Assembly (NCBI RefSeq): GCF_036985595.1
Contig: NZ_BTPU01000050.1
Coordinates: 33,061 to 97,060, forward strand
DNA: 64,000 bases
Origin: Vallitalea maricola
GTDB lineage: Bacteria > Bacillota > Clostridia > Lachnospirales > Vallitaleaceae
Reading direction: 5' to 3'
Part shown: positions 1-7,297 of the stretch, in pieces
Layout of the letters: every line of letters begins with the position of its first letter
Position numbering within the stretch: position 1 is the stretch's first letter
Program-made: the position numbers and the translations under genes
The notes under the pieces: model-generated
Database searches by the model: none
What the model was told of the DNA's origin: nothing
Seen by the model: the letters and a program-made list of their open reading frames with translations, nothing else

Positions 1-1688
1 CTACACCATATGTAGTGTATAAGCAAGATGAACAGGTACATGAAGGTGTTGATTTTGGGCAAGGAACGCTTATCAAGGACCCTGGATTCAATAATGGTGA
101 TTTTGATGATTATACAGTCACTGGAGAAGGAGTGTCAGTGAAACGTAATGATTCTTCACAATATGAAGTAGTAATTGAAAATGGTAGTGGTGCAACTATA
201 AGCCAAGAAATTACTGGTTTATCAGAGGGAGCATATGCGGCTTCAGTATATGTAGAAGTAAAAGGTAATAGACGTGCATCTATTGGTGTTATGACCAGTG
301 ATGGAAATGATGTTTCCAACTATACAGATAATTCCATAGCTTATAACTATATCTTGGCTGATTCAAAAAACAATACCAAAATGCAGAGAATGAGAGTATT
401 GTTTGACGTTCCATCAGGTAGTGACTTGGCTACTATATATTTAAAAACAGAAGCAGGTACAGATACAGTCATTTTTGATGATTTACGTGTTGTTAAGACA
501 AAAAGAGTTGCTAAAGGAGAAGATGTGTATTTTGCAGAGGATTTTGAAAATATAGTTCAAGGGATATATCCATTTGTTAAAGGTTCTGCTGGTGGTGTCA
601 ATGACCCAAGAACTCATCTATCCGAACTTAATGCTCCATATACTCAAAAAGGCTGGAACCAAAAAGAAATAGATGATGTAATTAACGGTAACTGGTCACT
701 GAAATCACACAAGGAATCAGCAGGACTTGTTTATCAGACTATACCTCAAAATCTAAGATTTGCTGAAGGTCAGTGTTATGAAGTAACTTTTGTATATGAA
801 ACTAATGCTGGTGGTGCTTACGATTTCGTAATTGGAGATGGGGAGACACAAATATATACCAAGCCTGTAAAATTTGCTGATGAACCTACACAATTTACAA
901 AATCATTCCAAGCATCTAATTCAGGAGAAAGCTGGATAGGTATAAAATGTGTTAATGGAAATTCAAGTGATTTTGTCCTTGATGATCTTATTATAAAAGA
1001 AATTGAATATCTGCCATCTGAGCCAACTGAGATAACTCCAGTGGACTTAAGTAAAGTATCACAATCTAATATGACTGCCACAGCAACAAGTCAAGAGACT
1101 TGGGACCCTGCCTCAAATGCTATTGATGGGGACAAAGGAACTCTATGGCATACAAAGTGGGATTTATCAGATTCACTGCCTCAATCAATTACACTAAACC
1201 TTAACGATACTTATAAGATCAATAAGGTAGAGATGCAGCCAAGGACTAGTCAATATAACGGAATAATATCCAAGTACAGACTTTATGTATCTACTGATGG
1301 AATTGATTATAGAAAAATAGCAGAAGGAAATTGGGATGTAAATTATGATGCAAAAACAATTACTTTCAATGAAACAGAAGCTAAGTATGTTAAACTTGAA
1401 GCCATGGAAGGTTATGGTGGATGGGCAAGTGTTGCTGAACTAGAAGTATACAGGAATGAAGTTTCCATAGTAGAAACTGCACCTATAGAAGTAGAAACTG
1501 GAGTAGGCTATGCACCAACACTTCCAGTGGAATTACCTACTAGATTAAGTGATAATTCTATCATGGATTTACCTATAGCATGGGACGGTATTGATAGAGA
1601 GAATTATATGAAGGAAGGAACTTTTATTGTAGAAGGTCATGTCAACGGAAGTGAAACCATAGTTACTGCTACAATAATAGTAAAATAA
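1..1688 (+). CDS. C-terminal part of a secreted carbohydrate-active protein (possibly GH101-like), 5' end outside window
   Basis: The frame is open to the left window edge (it reads T-P-Y-V-V before the GTG at 15), so this is the C-terminal ~560 residues of a larger protein. Two galactose-binding-like beta-sandwich regions occupy about residues 1-330; both carry segments of the form 'F-D-D-L', typical of CBM-like folds. An F5/8 type C (discoidin) domain follows at about 345-480 (SQESWDP-like start, 'ASNAIDGDKGTLWHTKW', 'YVKLEA'). A Big_4 Ig-like domain ends the protein (about 490-557, 'LPIAWDG...GTFIVEGHV'). The opening 'FGQGTLIKDPGFN' reminds me of the region after the catalytic domain in GH101 endo-alpha-N-acetylgalactosaminidases; that is recall, not a search. 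There is no LPXTG or S-layer anchor, so it is probably released. The catalytic domain is not in the window. Confidence 0.72.
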   Translation, partial: TPYVVYKQDEQVHEGVDFGQGTLIKDPGFNNGDFDDYTVTGEGVSVKRNDSSQYEVVIENGSGATISQEITGLSEGAYAASVYVEVKGNRRASIGVMTSDGNDVSNYTDNSIAYNYILADSKNNTKMQRMRVLFDVPSGSDLATIYLKTEAGTDTVIFDDLRVVKTKRVAKGEDVYFAEDFENIVQGIYPFVKGSAGGVNDPRTHLSELNAPYTQKGWNQKEIDDVINGNWSLKSHKESAGLVYQTIPQNLRFAEGQCYEVTFVYETNAGGAYDFVIGDGETQIYTKPVKFADEPTQFTKSFQASNSGESWIGIKCVNGNSSDFVLDDLIIKEIEYLPSEPTEITPVDLSKVSQSNMTATATSQETWDPASNAIDGDKGTLWHTKWDLSDSLPQSITLNLNDTYKINKVEMQPRTSQYNGIISKYRLYVSTDGIDYRKIAEGNWDVNYDAKTITFNETEAKYVKLEAMEGYGGWASVAELEVYRNEVSIVETAPIEVETGVGYAPTLPVELPTRLSDNSIMDLPIAWDGIDRENYMKEGTFIVEGHVNGSETIVTATIIVK

Positions 1689-1748
1689 TATATTCATTAT
1701 ATCAAAATAAGAGCAGGGTGCTAAATACATTTTTAACGTCAATATCAA

Positions 1749-1854
1749 GGAAGATAGACTAGGTTTAGCGGTAAGCGAAGCCATGGACGGCGGAGCTCAT
1801 ACCCTTTAAACAGGACGTTTAAGGGTATGAATAGCTAAATCTAGTCTATCTTCC
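1749..1854. repeat. Large hairpin element with GGAC-loop core, copy 1
   Basis: Arms at 1749-1769 and 1834-1854 pair over 21 positions (20 Watson-Crick, one G-U). They enclose a 64-nt core at 1770-1833. The core holds a 3-bp mini-hairpin GCC-ATGGAC-GGC (1780-1791) and a longer hairpin (1798-1829, one bulge) with apical loop AGGAC. The same core plan recurs at 8971-9033 inside different arms. It lies just after the glycosidase stop, so it could also act as a transcription end signal, but no T-run follows. Confidence 0.75.
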
Positions 1855-1906
1855 AAAAATTTATAGCCATCTCTAAAAATGTATTATCAACGGCCCCCTG
1901 CGATTT

Positions 1907-3016
1907 TTAAAAGAGTTCATTCAATCTTTCTAAAACATTACCTCCACCATTAAGTGAAATACTGCCAACTCTTTCACATATTTTTTCAATATGCTCCAGT
2001 TCTTTGAGTTTGTAGAGAGTCTTATTCTCATCCATTAGTTTTGCAGTGTTCAATAAGCTTCTTGTGGATGCTATTTCCTCACGTCTTGTTATAACATTGG
2101 CTTGAGCTTTTTTCTCAGCTATTAGAACAGTATTAAGTATATCTTTTATTTCTCCTGGCAGAATCACATCTTTTATGCCTGCATATATGAATTCAATACC
2201 CATTTCAGATTCTTTTTCTTTTAATCTTGATAGTACATAATCAGCTACTTCTTGTTTCATTTTCAATAGGTCATCTAGTTTTATTGTGCCTATATACTCA
2301 CGTAGTATAAGCTGTATCAATATATATATTTGGTTTACATAATGTTTTATATCAAGAGTTACTTTTAGAACATCTGTAACCTTGTATTGACAGAAGAAGT
2401 TTAGTCTAAGAGTCACTTTATCAGCTGTCATGATTTCTTGTCCAGTCATATCTAATTGTGATTGTCTCATATCTATACCATCTGCCGTAACATCAACATA
2501 TTTCGTCCAATAAAAATATCTTCCAGCATCAAGAATTTTAACGAAATTATTGTTATAGAAAAGTACGGCTTTTTCATATGGCTGTACATGTATCTCAACA
2601 TATTTGTCTCTTAGTCTAGGATGAAAGATATTCTTACTATTGAATATGTTTTTTTCAATATCTTCATCTATTTCAGGTTTAGTCATATCTATTATCTTAA
2701 AATCATTTTTCTTATGTATATTCCAAAAGGCATATTTACCTGTTTCATATATGTCTGATAATTTCCCATCTATGTAATGTAAAACTAATTGGTTGTCTTT
2801 AACATCTATAATATCTAGTTCACTTAATAACTTATCATCATCCGCTAATATATCTAGATCGAACTTTACGTTAAATCGTTGTTTAGTTACATCTAAAATA
2901 ACAACTTTATATTTTAGAAAGGATAGAAATGAATATTTTCCTGGTTCAAGGGATTTGATATAATCTCCATTCTGGAATAAAAGTCCTCTTTCAGTTTTTT
3001 TGATATAATATTTCAT
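1907..3016 (-). CDS. Slipin/SPFH (band-7) family protein next to RtcB
   Basis: This 369-residue protein has a band-7/SPFH core at about 130-330 ('VDVTADGIDMRQSQLDMTG', 'MTADKVTLRLNF', 'LREYIGTIKLDDLL', 'EMGIEFIYAGIKDVILP', then an Ala/Glu-rich helix 'IAEKKAQANVITRREEI'). Ahead of and partly in the core are three copies of a short motif of the form 'hydrophobic-x-x-G-K/R-Y-x-F/Y-W' near residues 20-35, 85-98 and 155-168. I see no hydrophobic hairpin or transmembrane segment, unlike canonical membrane slipins, so it may be soluble or peripheral. The RBS is aaaggag, 8-9 nt before ATG. It lies ~500 nt downstream of rtcB on the same strand, separated by a structured, non-coding stretch. In RNA-repair contexts band-7 proteins are thought to be scaffolds; the role here is inferred from position. 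Confidence 0.82.
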   Translation of the reverse strand: MKYYIKKTERGLLFQNGDYIKSLEPGKYSFLSFLKYKVVILDVTKQRFNVKFDLDILADDDKLLSELDIIDVKDNQLVLHYIDGKLSDIYETGKYAFWNIHKKNDFKIIDMTKPEIDEDIEKNIFNSKNIFHPRLRDKYVEIHVQPYEKAVLFYNNNFVKILDAGRYFYWTKYVDVTADGIDMRQSQLDMTGQEIMTADKVTLRLNFFCQYKVTDVLKVTLDIKHYVNQIYILIQLILREYIGTIKLDDLLKMKQEVADYVLSRLKEKESEMGIEFIYAGIKDVILPGEIKDILNTVLIAEKKAQANVITRREEIASTRSLLNTAKLMDENKTLYKLKELEHIEKICERVGSISLNGGGNVLERLNELF

Positions 3017-3065
3017 CTAATAATCTCCTTTCAGATATTTCTTGGTTAATAAGTCCGATTCCTGC

Positions 3066-3213
3066 AAATCAAGTGCGGGATTACTGTTAAGTAAAGACTA
3101 TAGTATATCGGGGATATAATGAGGTACATTATGTTAGACTAAGATGAATTTCATTATACCTTGGATATATTCTAATCCAAACGGTATCCCAGTGATCTCA
3201 AAGCACTTGATTT
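3066..3213 (-). ncRNA. Second foldable block upstream of the slipin gene
   Basis: On the minus strand AAATCAAGTGC (3213-3203) is a perfect 11-bp complement of GCACTTGATTT (3076-3066). Nested inside are GGGATA (3190-3185) with TATCCC (3116-3111), a hairpin ATACC-g-TTTGGAT/ATCCAA-GGTAT around 3187-3156, and ATAATG/CATTAT around 3130-3115 (some of these are mutually exclusive). It ends ~50 nt before the slipin ATG, so it could be a 5' leader, a separate RNA, or the 3' domain of the tRNA-like RNA. No T-run terminator is seen. Confidence 0.4.
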
Positions 3214-3250
3214 GTTGCACTTGAAAACCGTTATAAATAATCTCAAGAAT

Positions 3251-3478
3251 CAAGATTATTATATTAGTTCTCTTGTGCAGGGGAATCAGATTAAATCAAT
3301 AATATTTTTGGGCAACTATAAAGGTTGCATAATCTTGGGGATTCGAACCCCAAACATTACTTTTTAATGTTTTAACCAGTTAGTGCTCTAACTTGAGCAT
3401 AATTGAGGTACTTAACCTCTTTTATCCGTATCACTTCGGCATACCTTCAGAGAATTCTTAGGCACCACAAGACATTAA
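3251..3478 (-). ncRNA. Candidate tRNA-like (Y RNA-like) structured RNA between rtcB and slipin
   Basis: On the minus strand, a T-arm with canonical loop TTCGAAT sits in a 5-bp stem TGGGG/CCCCA (3352-3336). A D-arm-like hairpin GCTC-AAGTTA-GAGC lies at 3398-3385. Between them is a 7-bp variable-arm-like hairpin AACATTA/TAATGTT (3371-3353) where a normal tRNA would have its anticodon arm and variable loop. Just 5' are hairpins GAGGT/ACCTC (3419-3405) and CCG/CGG. The strand 3' of the T-arm, CAAGATTAT (3337-3329), does not pair with the 5' flank but is a perfect complement of ATAATCTTG (3259-3251). Distal segments TCTTGTG (3472-3466) and CACAAGA (3277-3271) also pair, which could close the RNA. 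The anticodon arm and normal acceptor are missing, so it is a tRNA mimic. Bacterial Y RNAs with tRNA-like modules near RtcB are known; no Ro/Rsr gene is visible here. Ends are approximate. Confidence 0.6.
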
Positions 3479-3536
3479 AAGTCTTAGCATAGAAGAAAAT
3501 ACAATTTATAATTAAGGAAGATAAAACTTCCAATAA

Positions 3537-4772
3537 TTAACCTTTTACTACACCAATAGTTTTCAGCTTTTTTATTGGTTCTATCAAATCAAGTTCATTA
3601 TTAATTACAGTATCTATATCTTTATAAGCGAACTTTGATTCTTCAGGTATATCTTTCTTGGATCTTTTACCAATTATTACTTCGCTTGCTTTCAGGTCAT
3701 TGATTACTTCATCAACTCCAAAGGTTTCCATTGCTTTCTTTCTGGACATCAATCGTCCAGCACCATGAGAACAAGAATGAAAGCTTTCAGGATTACCTTT
3801 GCCTTTTACAATATAACTATAAGAGCCCATTGCACCTGGAATAATGCCAAGTTCATTTTCTCTTACACGTATTGCACCTTTTCTATGTACCCAGACATTC
3901 TTACCATAATGATGTTCAATGGCAGCATAGTTATGATGACAATTAATCAAATCAGTATAATCAGTATTGAAATCACAATGTTTCTTAACCCATTTGTTTA
4001 CTATATTAATGACATTATCAAGTATCTGACTTCTATTTTCACTAGCAAAACCTAAGGCTAGACTCATCCAATTAATATAATCTTGACCTTCCTTGGTATT
4101 TACAGGTAGAAATGCTAATCTATATTCATCAGGTACCGAAGAGAACCATCTAGTGTTTAATTCTCTTGCTAACTTATGATAATAATCACATATTTTATAG
4201 CCAAAATGACGACTGCCAGTATGAAGCATTATACATACCAATCCTTGTTCATCTTCTTGTAGTTCAATAAAATGATTGCCACCACCAAGAGTACGTATTT
4301 GGTAATATCCATCTTCAAGTTCTGGAATAAGATCTTTTGCATCCTGATATATACCAAGATTCTTAATAGCATCATCTAATATTTTACACTCTTGTCGACT
4401 GGTATGATGGGAAAACCCAACTGGTATATTTCTAAGAATATCACCTATGATGCCTTGAAGTAATGTACCATTAGGTGTTTTGGTTTCTTTTAATAATCTT
4501 ACAGGGATATTAGTTTGGATAAAAGCCATACCACAACCAATATCAACTCCTACAGCATTAGGTATTATTACATTCTCAGCTGCTATTACTCCACCTATGG
4601 GCATTCCTTTTCCAGTATGTGTATCAGGCATTAGGCAAACCCATTTATGTAAAAAAGGTAGATTAGATAAATTCGTAGCTTGTGCCATACATTCATTTTC
4701 GATTTTACTTTTATCTTCAACCCATATTTTTATAGGTATTCTATTTTTTTCTTTATTATAAATTACAAACAT
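3537..4772 (-). CDS. rtcB: RtcB family tRNA-splicing/RNA-repair ligase
   Basis: RtcB joins RNA 2',3'-cyclic phosphate (or 3'-phosphate) ends to 5'-OH ends using GTP and Mn2+. Family motifs are all visible: 'MPDTHTGKGMPIGGV', the metal-binding 'VGVDIGCGM', 'GGGNHFIEL', 'HTGSRHFG', 'CHHNYAAIEHH', 'VHRKGAIRV' and 'PGAMGSYSYIVKG', and 'SHGAGRLMSRKKA', which contains the GMP-accepting histidine region. At 411 residues it is of the compact type. I start at the ATG at 4772 (MFVIYNKEK), where RtcB similarity begins. The upstream in-frame ATG at 4820 lacks a convincing RBS, and a GTG three codons before 4772 is also possible. The gene leads a minus-strand group with the tRNA-like RNA and slipin, and diverges from two WYL regulators. 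No rtcA, archease or prfH is in the window. Confidence 0.93.
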   Translation of the reverse strand: MFVIYNKEKNRIPIKIWVEDKSKIENECMAQATNLSNLPFLHKWVCLMPDTHTGKGMPIGGVIAAENVIIPNAVGVDIGCGMAFIQTNIPVRLLKETKTPNGTLLQGIIGDILRNIPVGFSHHTSRQECKILDDAIKNLGIYQDAKDLIPELEDGYYQIRTLGGGNHFIELQEDEQGLVCIMLHTGSRHFGYKICDYYHKLARELNTRWFSSVPDEYRLAFLPVNTKEGQDYINWMSLALGFASENRSQILDNVINIVNKWVKKHCDFNTDYTDLINCHHNYAAIEHHYGKNVWVHRKGAIRVRENELGIIPGAMGSYSYIVKGKGNPESFHSCSHGAGRLMSRKKAMETFGVDEVINDLKASEVIIGKRSKKDIPEESKFAYKDIDTVINNELDLIEPIKKLKTIGVVKG

Positions 4773-4873
4773 TTTTTTCACGCCCTTATCAATTATGTAT
4801 ATCTCATCCTCATGAACCATATGTTACCATCCAGCTGATTATTTATCATTAAAAAAAAGTTGCGAACTTAAAA

Positions 4874-4902
4874 TTGACATGACTTTTCTGTAATGATAGT
4901 AT
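4874..4902 (+). promoter_or_regulatory. SigA-type promoter for the WYL gene pair
   Basis: TTGACA (4874-4879), a 17-nt spacer, and TAGTAT (4897-4902) lie 68 nt before the first WYL start codon. The site is in the divergent gap with rtcB, where WYL proteins could control both directions. Confidence 0.55.
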
Positions 4903-4969
4903 TTATAGGATAGAAGTTTATCACAATGCAGATAGTGATTTTAGTAGAGTAAGAATGAAGGTGATATAT

Positions 4970-6223
4970 ATGGCTGGGTTCAACGAGTTAATAAAGAATT
5001 ATGAGAAGATACGAGATTATCTAAGGGATTTTCATATATATGGTTATAAATGTCGTAATGACTTTGAATCAAGAAGTGGACGGAGTTACGATAATGAGAG
5101 AAGAAGGATAGAAAATTATTTATCTGGTTATATAGGACATGATAATTCAGTTAGAGGCAAAAAATTATATATAACAGCTGATACCGTTGATCTAGAAGAA
5201 AATCCTCTTTTTATAACTTGGATGACAAAGACATTTACCAAAAATGATATAATGTTACATTTTATTATCTTGGATATTTTAAGTATAGATGAAAGACTGA
5301 CATTAAATGAAATTACGGATATTATAGTTAACGATTATCTAAGTATATTTGATGATATCAAGATACCCGATAATATGACTATAAGAAATAAACTGAAAGA
5401 GCTTACAGGAATAGGATTTTTACATAGTGTTAAAAAAGGAAGGACATTACATTACCATATTAATAGACAAGGAATTGCTTCATTATCAAAAGACACAATT
5501 GATAAACTACTTCACATCTGTGGTTATTATCAAAATGTATTTCCAGTTGGAGTTCTAGGGAATTTTATTCGTAATAGAGTAGATAATTCTATTGTAAACA
5601 AACCTATATTTTCATTTCGTCATATTCATTTAGCTCATACACTAGACGATGAAATATTACTTAATATCCTAATGGCTATTCGTGAACATAGAAATATTGA
5701 GTTCGTAAGTACCTATAGAAGAAATAGCAATATAAAAGTAAAACTCCTACCTTTAAAAATATTAGATAATTTGAGTAGCGGCAGAAGGTATCTAGCTGCT
5801 TATAACAATAAATATAAGCGATATGGAACATACAGAATCGATAATATAAAAGAAGTAGTAATTGGAGATATAGATGATAGCTATGAATCACATGTGAAAA
5901 ATCTATTGGAGCGTTCAGAAAAAAGCTGGGGTGTTACTATATTTAATGGAAAAAACTTAGAAAAATTAGAGGTAACATTGATTATAGCTGATAATGAAGA
6001 ATACATATTGAAAAGACTTCATAGAGAAGGCAAACATGGTACTATAGAGAAGGTAAGTGAAAATACATATATCTATTCAATAGAAGTCAACGATGTCAAT
6101 GAAATGGTGCCTTGGCTAAGAACATTAATAGGAAGAATGATATCATTTAAATGTTCTAATGAAATTGTAGAAAAAAGATTCTTAAGAGATATTGATGCCA
6201 TGTATGAAATGTATGGGGGTTAG
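4970..6223 (+). CDS. WYL domain-containing regulator
   Basis: This 417-residue protein has an N-terminal helical/winged-helix part (about 1-190), a WYL domain (about 215-295, with 'RRYLAAYNNKYKRYGTYRIDNIKEV', a variant of the usual W-Y-L core) and a WCX-like C-terminal domain (about 310-415, 'WLRTLIGRMISFKCSNEIVEKRFLRDI'). WYL proteins bind nucleic acid or nucleotide-type ligands and are common in phage-defence and RNA-repair loci. I place the start at the ATG at 4970, which has aaggtgat 4 nt upstream; the ATG at 4955 sits in front of that RBS. It is divergent from rtcB and followed after 3 nt by a second WYL gene, so the two are co-transcribed and may act as a heteromer. Confidence 0.85.
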   Translation: MAGFNELIKNYEKIRDYLRDFHIYGYKCRNDFESRSGRSYDNERRRIENYLSGYIGHDNSVRGKKLYITADTVDLEENPLFITWMTKTFTKNDIMLHFIILDILSIDERLTLNEITDIIVNDYLSIFDDIKIPDNMTIRNKLKELTGIGFLHSVKKGRTLHYHINRQGIASLSKDTIDKLLHICGYYQNVFPVGVLGNFIRNRVDNSIVNKPIFSFRHIHLAHTLDDEILLNILMAIREHRNIEFVSTYRRNSNIKVKLLPLKILDNLSSGRRYLAAYNNKYKRYGTYRIDNIKEVVIGDIDDSYESHVKNLLERSEKSWGVTIFNGKNLEKLEVTLIIADNEEYILKRLHREGKHGTIEKVSENTYIYSIEVNDVNEMVPWLRTLIGRMISFKCSNEIVEKRFLRDIDAMYEMYGG

Positions 6224-6226
6224 GGA

Positions 6227-7207
6227 ATGAGTCTGTTTAGTGAAGTATACGGAAAATATTATAGATTGATAAGTGAAATATTAAATGAAGCTCAGGATAA
6301 AACCGTTTCAGTGGAGTATATTTATGATTTGATAAGGGATCAAGGTTTTGGAGACACTTTACTGACACTAGCTCCTCGAATTATAAACGATGATGAAGAT
6401 AGTTATAATCTATTAAGCAAGAATAAAGAAGGTTACCAATCTATATTAGATAAGGAACCATCGGTTTTATTGACTACACTGGAGTTAAGATGGATAAAAA
6501 CATTATTGATGGATAAGAGAATACAGTTGTTTTTAGACGAAGAAGAATTAAATGTATTAAAGGAACAATTAGCAGATGTAGAAGAATTGTTTGACCAAGA
6601 TACAATAATCTACATAGGTCAAGCAAAAGACGGAGACCCTTATGATGATATTGATTACATTAATAATTTTAGAAAATTATTATATGCAGTTAATAATAAG
6701 AAATGCCTTAATATAACATACTTGAATTCAGAAGGTGTAAGAAGAAGTGCAAGTTATGCAGGATACAGAATAGAATACTCAGCTAAAGATGATAAATTTC
6801 GTCTGAACTCAGTTTTAATCAATAGAGGTAAGATAGTATATCATAGCAAGATTAATGTGGCAAGGATAATTAGGGCAGAGATTATAGAACCAGCCAGGTA
6901 TCCATCGAGTATATCTGAGTACATATACAATCATAAAATGCCCGAACCAATAGAAATCATTTTAAACAATGAAAGAAATGGCTTTGAACGAGTATTTGTC
7001 CATCTTTCAAACTATGAAAGAAATTCAGAATATGACGAAGAAACAAATACTTGCAGAGTTAAAATATATTATTATGACTTTGACGAATCAGAATTATTGA
7101 TACAGCTGTTATCATACGGACCAATCCTAAAAGTGGTAGGACCAGAAGGATTTAAACAGAAAGTAGTAGATAGGATTAATAGGCAGAAAAGATTATTTAA
7201 TGAATAA
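6227..7207 (+). CDS. Second WYL domain-containing protein, paired with the first
   Basis: At 326 residues, it has an acidic helical N-terminus (1-140), a WYL domain at about 145-230 ('YAVNNKKCLNITYLNSEGVRRSASYAGYRIEYSAKDDKFRLNSVLI') and a WCX-like tail ('LLIQLLSYGPILKVVGPEGFKQKVVDRINRQ'). No clear DNA-binding helix-turn-helix is visible at the N-terminus, so it may be a sensory partner of the upstream WYL protein. The gap to the upstream stop is only 3 nt. This tandem-WYL arrangement is known near defence systems; here its neighbour is RtcB. Confidence 0.82.
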   Translation: MSLFSEVYGKYYRLISEILNEAQDKTVSVEYIYDLIRDQGFGDTLLTLAPRIINDDEDSYNLLSKNKEGYQSILDKEPSVLLTTLELRWIKTLLMDKRIQLFLDEEELNVLKEQLADVEELFDQDTIIYIGQAKDGDPYDDIDYINNFRKLLYAVNNKKCLNITYLNSEGVRRSASYAGYRIEYSAKDDKFRLNSVLINRGKIVYHSKINVARIIRAEIIEPARYPSSISEYIYNHKMPEPIEIILNNERNGFERVFVHLSNYERNSEYDEETNTCRVKIYYYDFDESELLIQLLSYGPILKVVGPEGFKQKVVDRINRQKRLFNE

Positions 7208-7297
7208 TATATAAGGTCAAAAATGTCGAGTATTACTATATATTTAATGATATAATAAATTTACTTCCGGAAGAATTAATATAGAGGAGATAAAACT

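Noticed and set aside
1907..3016. The RtcB-linked gene as a Ro60/Rsr (TROVE) protein
   Set aside because: Its sequence is a band-7/SPFH protein; no TROVE or vWA features are seen.
3017..3300. A group I or group II intron between rtcB and slipin
   Set aside because: Some words resemble core elements, but I cannot place a consistent set of P, Q, R, S elements or domain V, and no split exon is evident.
3336..3420. A normal tRNA gene (tRNA-Asn-like, because GTT follows the D-arm)
   Set aside because: The anticodon stem does not form, the loop would have an extra base, and the 5' flank does not pair with the strand after the T-arm. It is a mimic or remnant, not a working tRNA.
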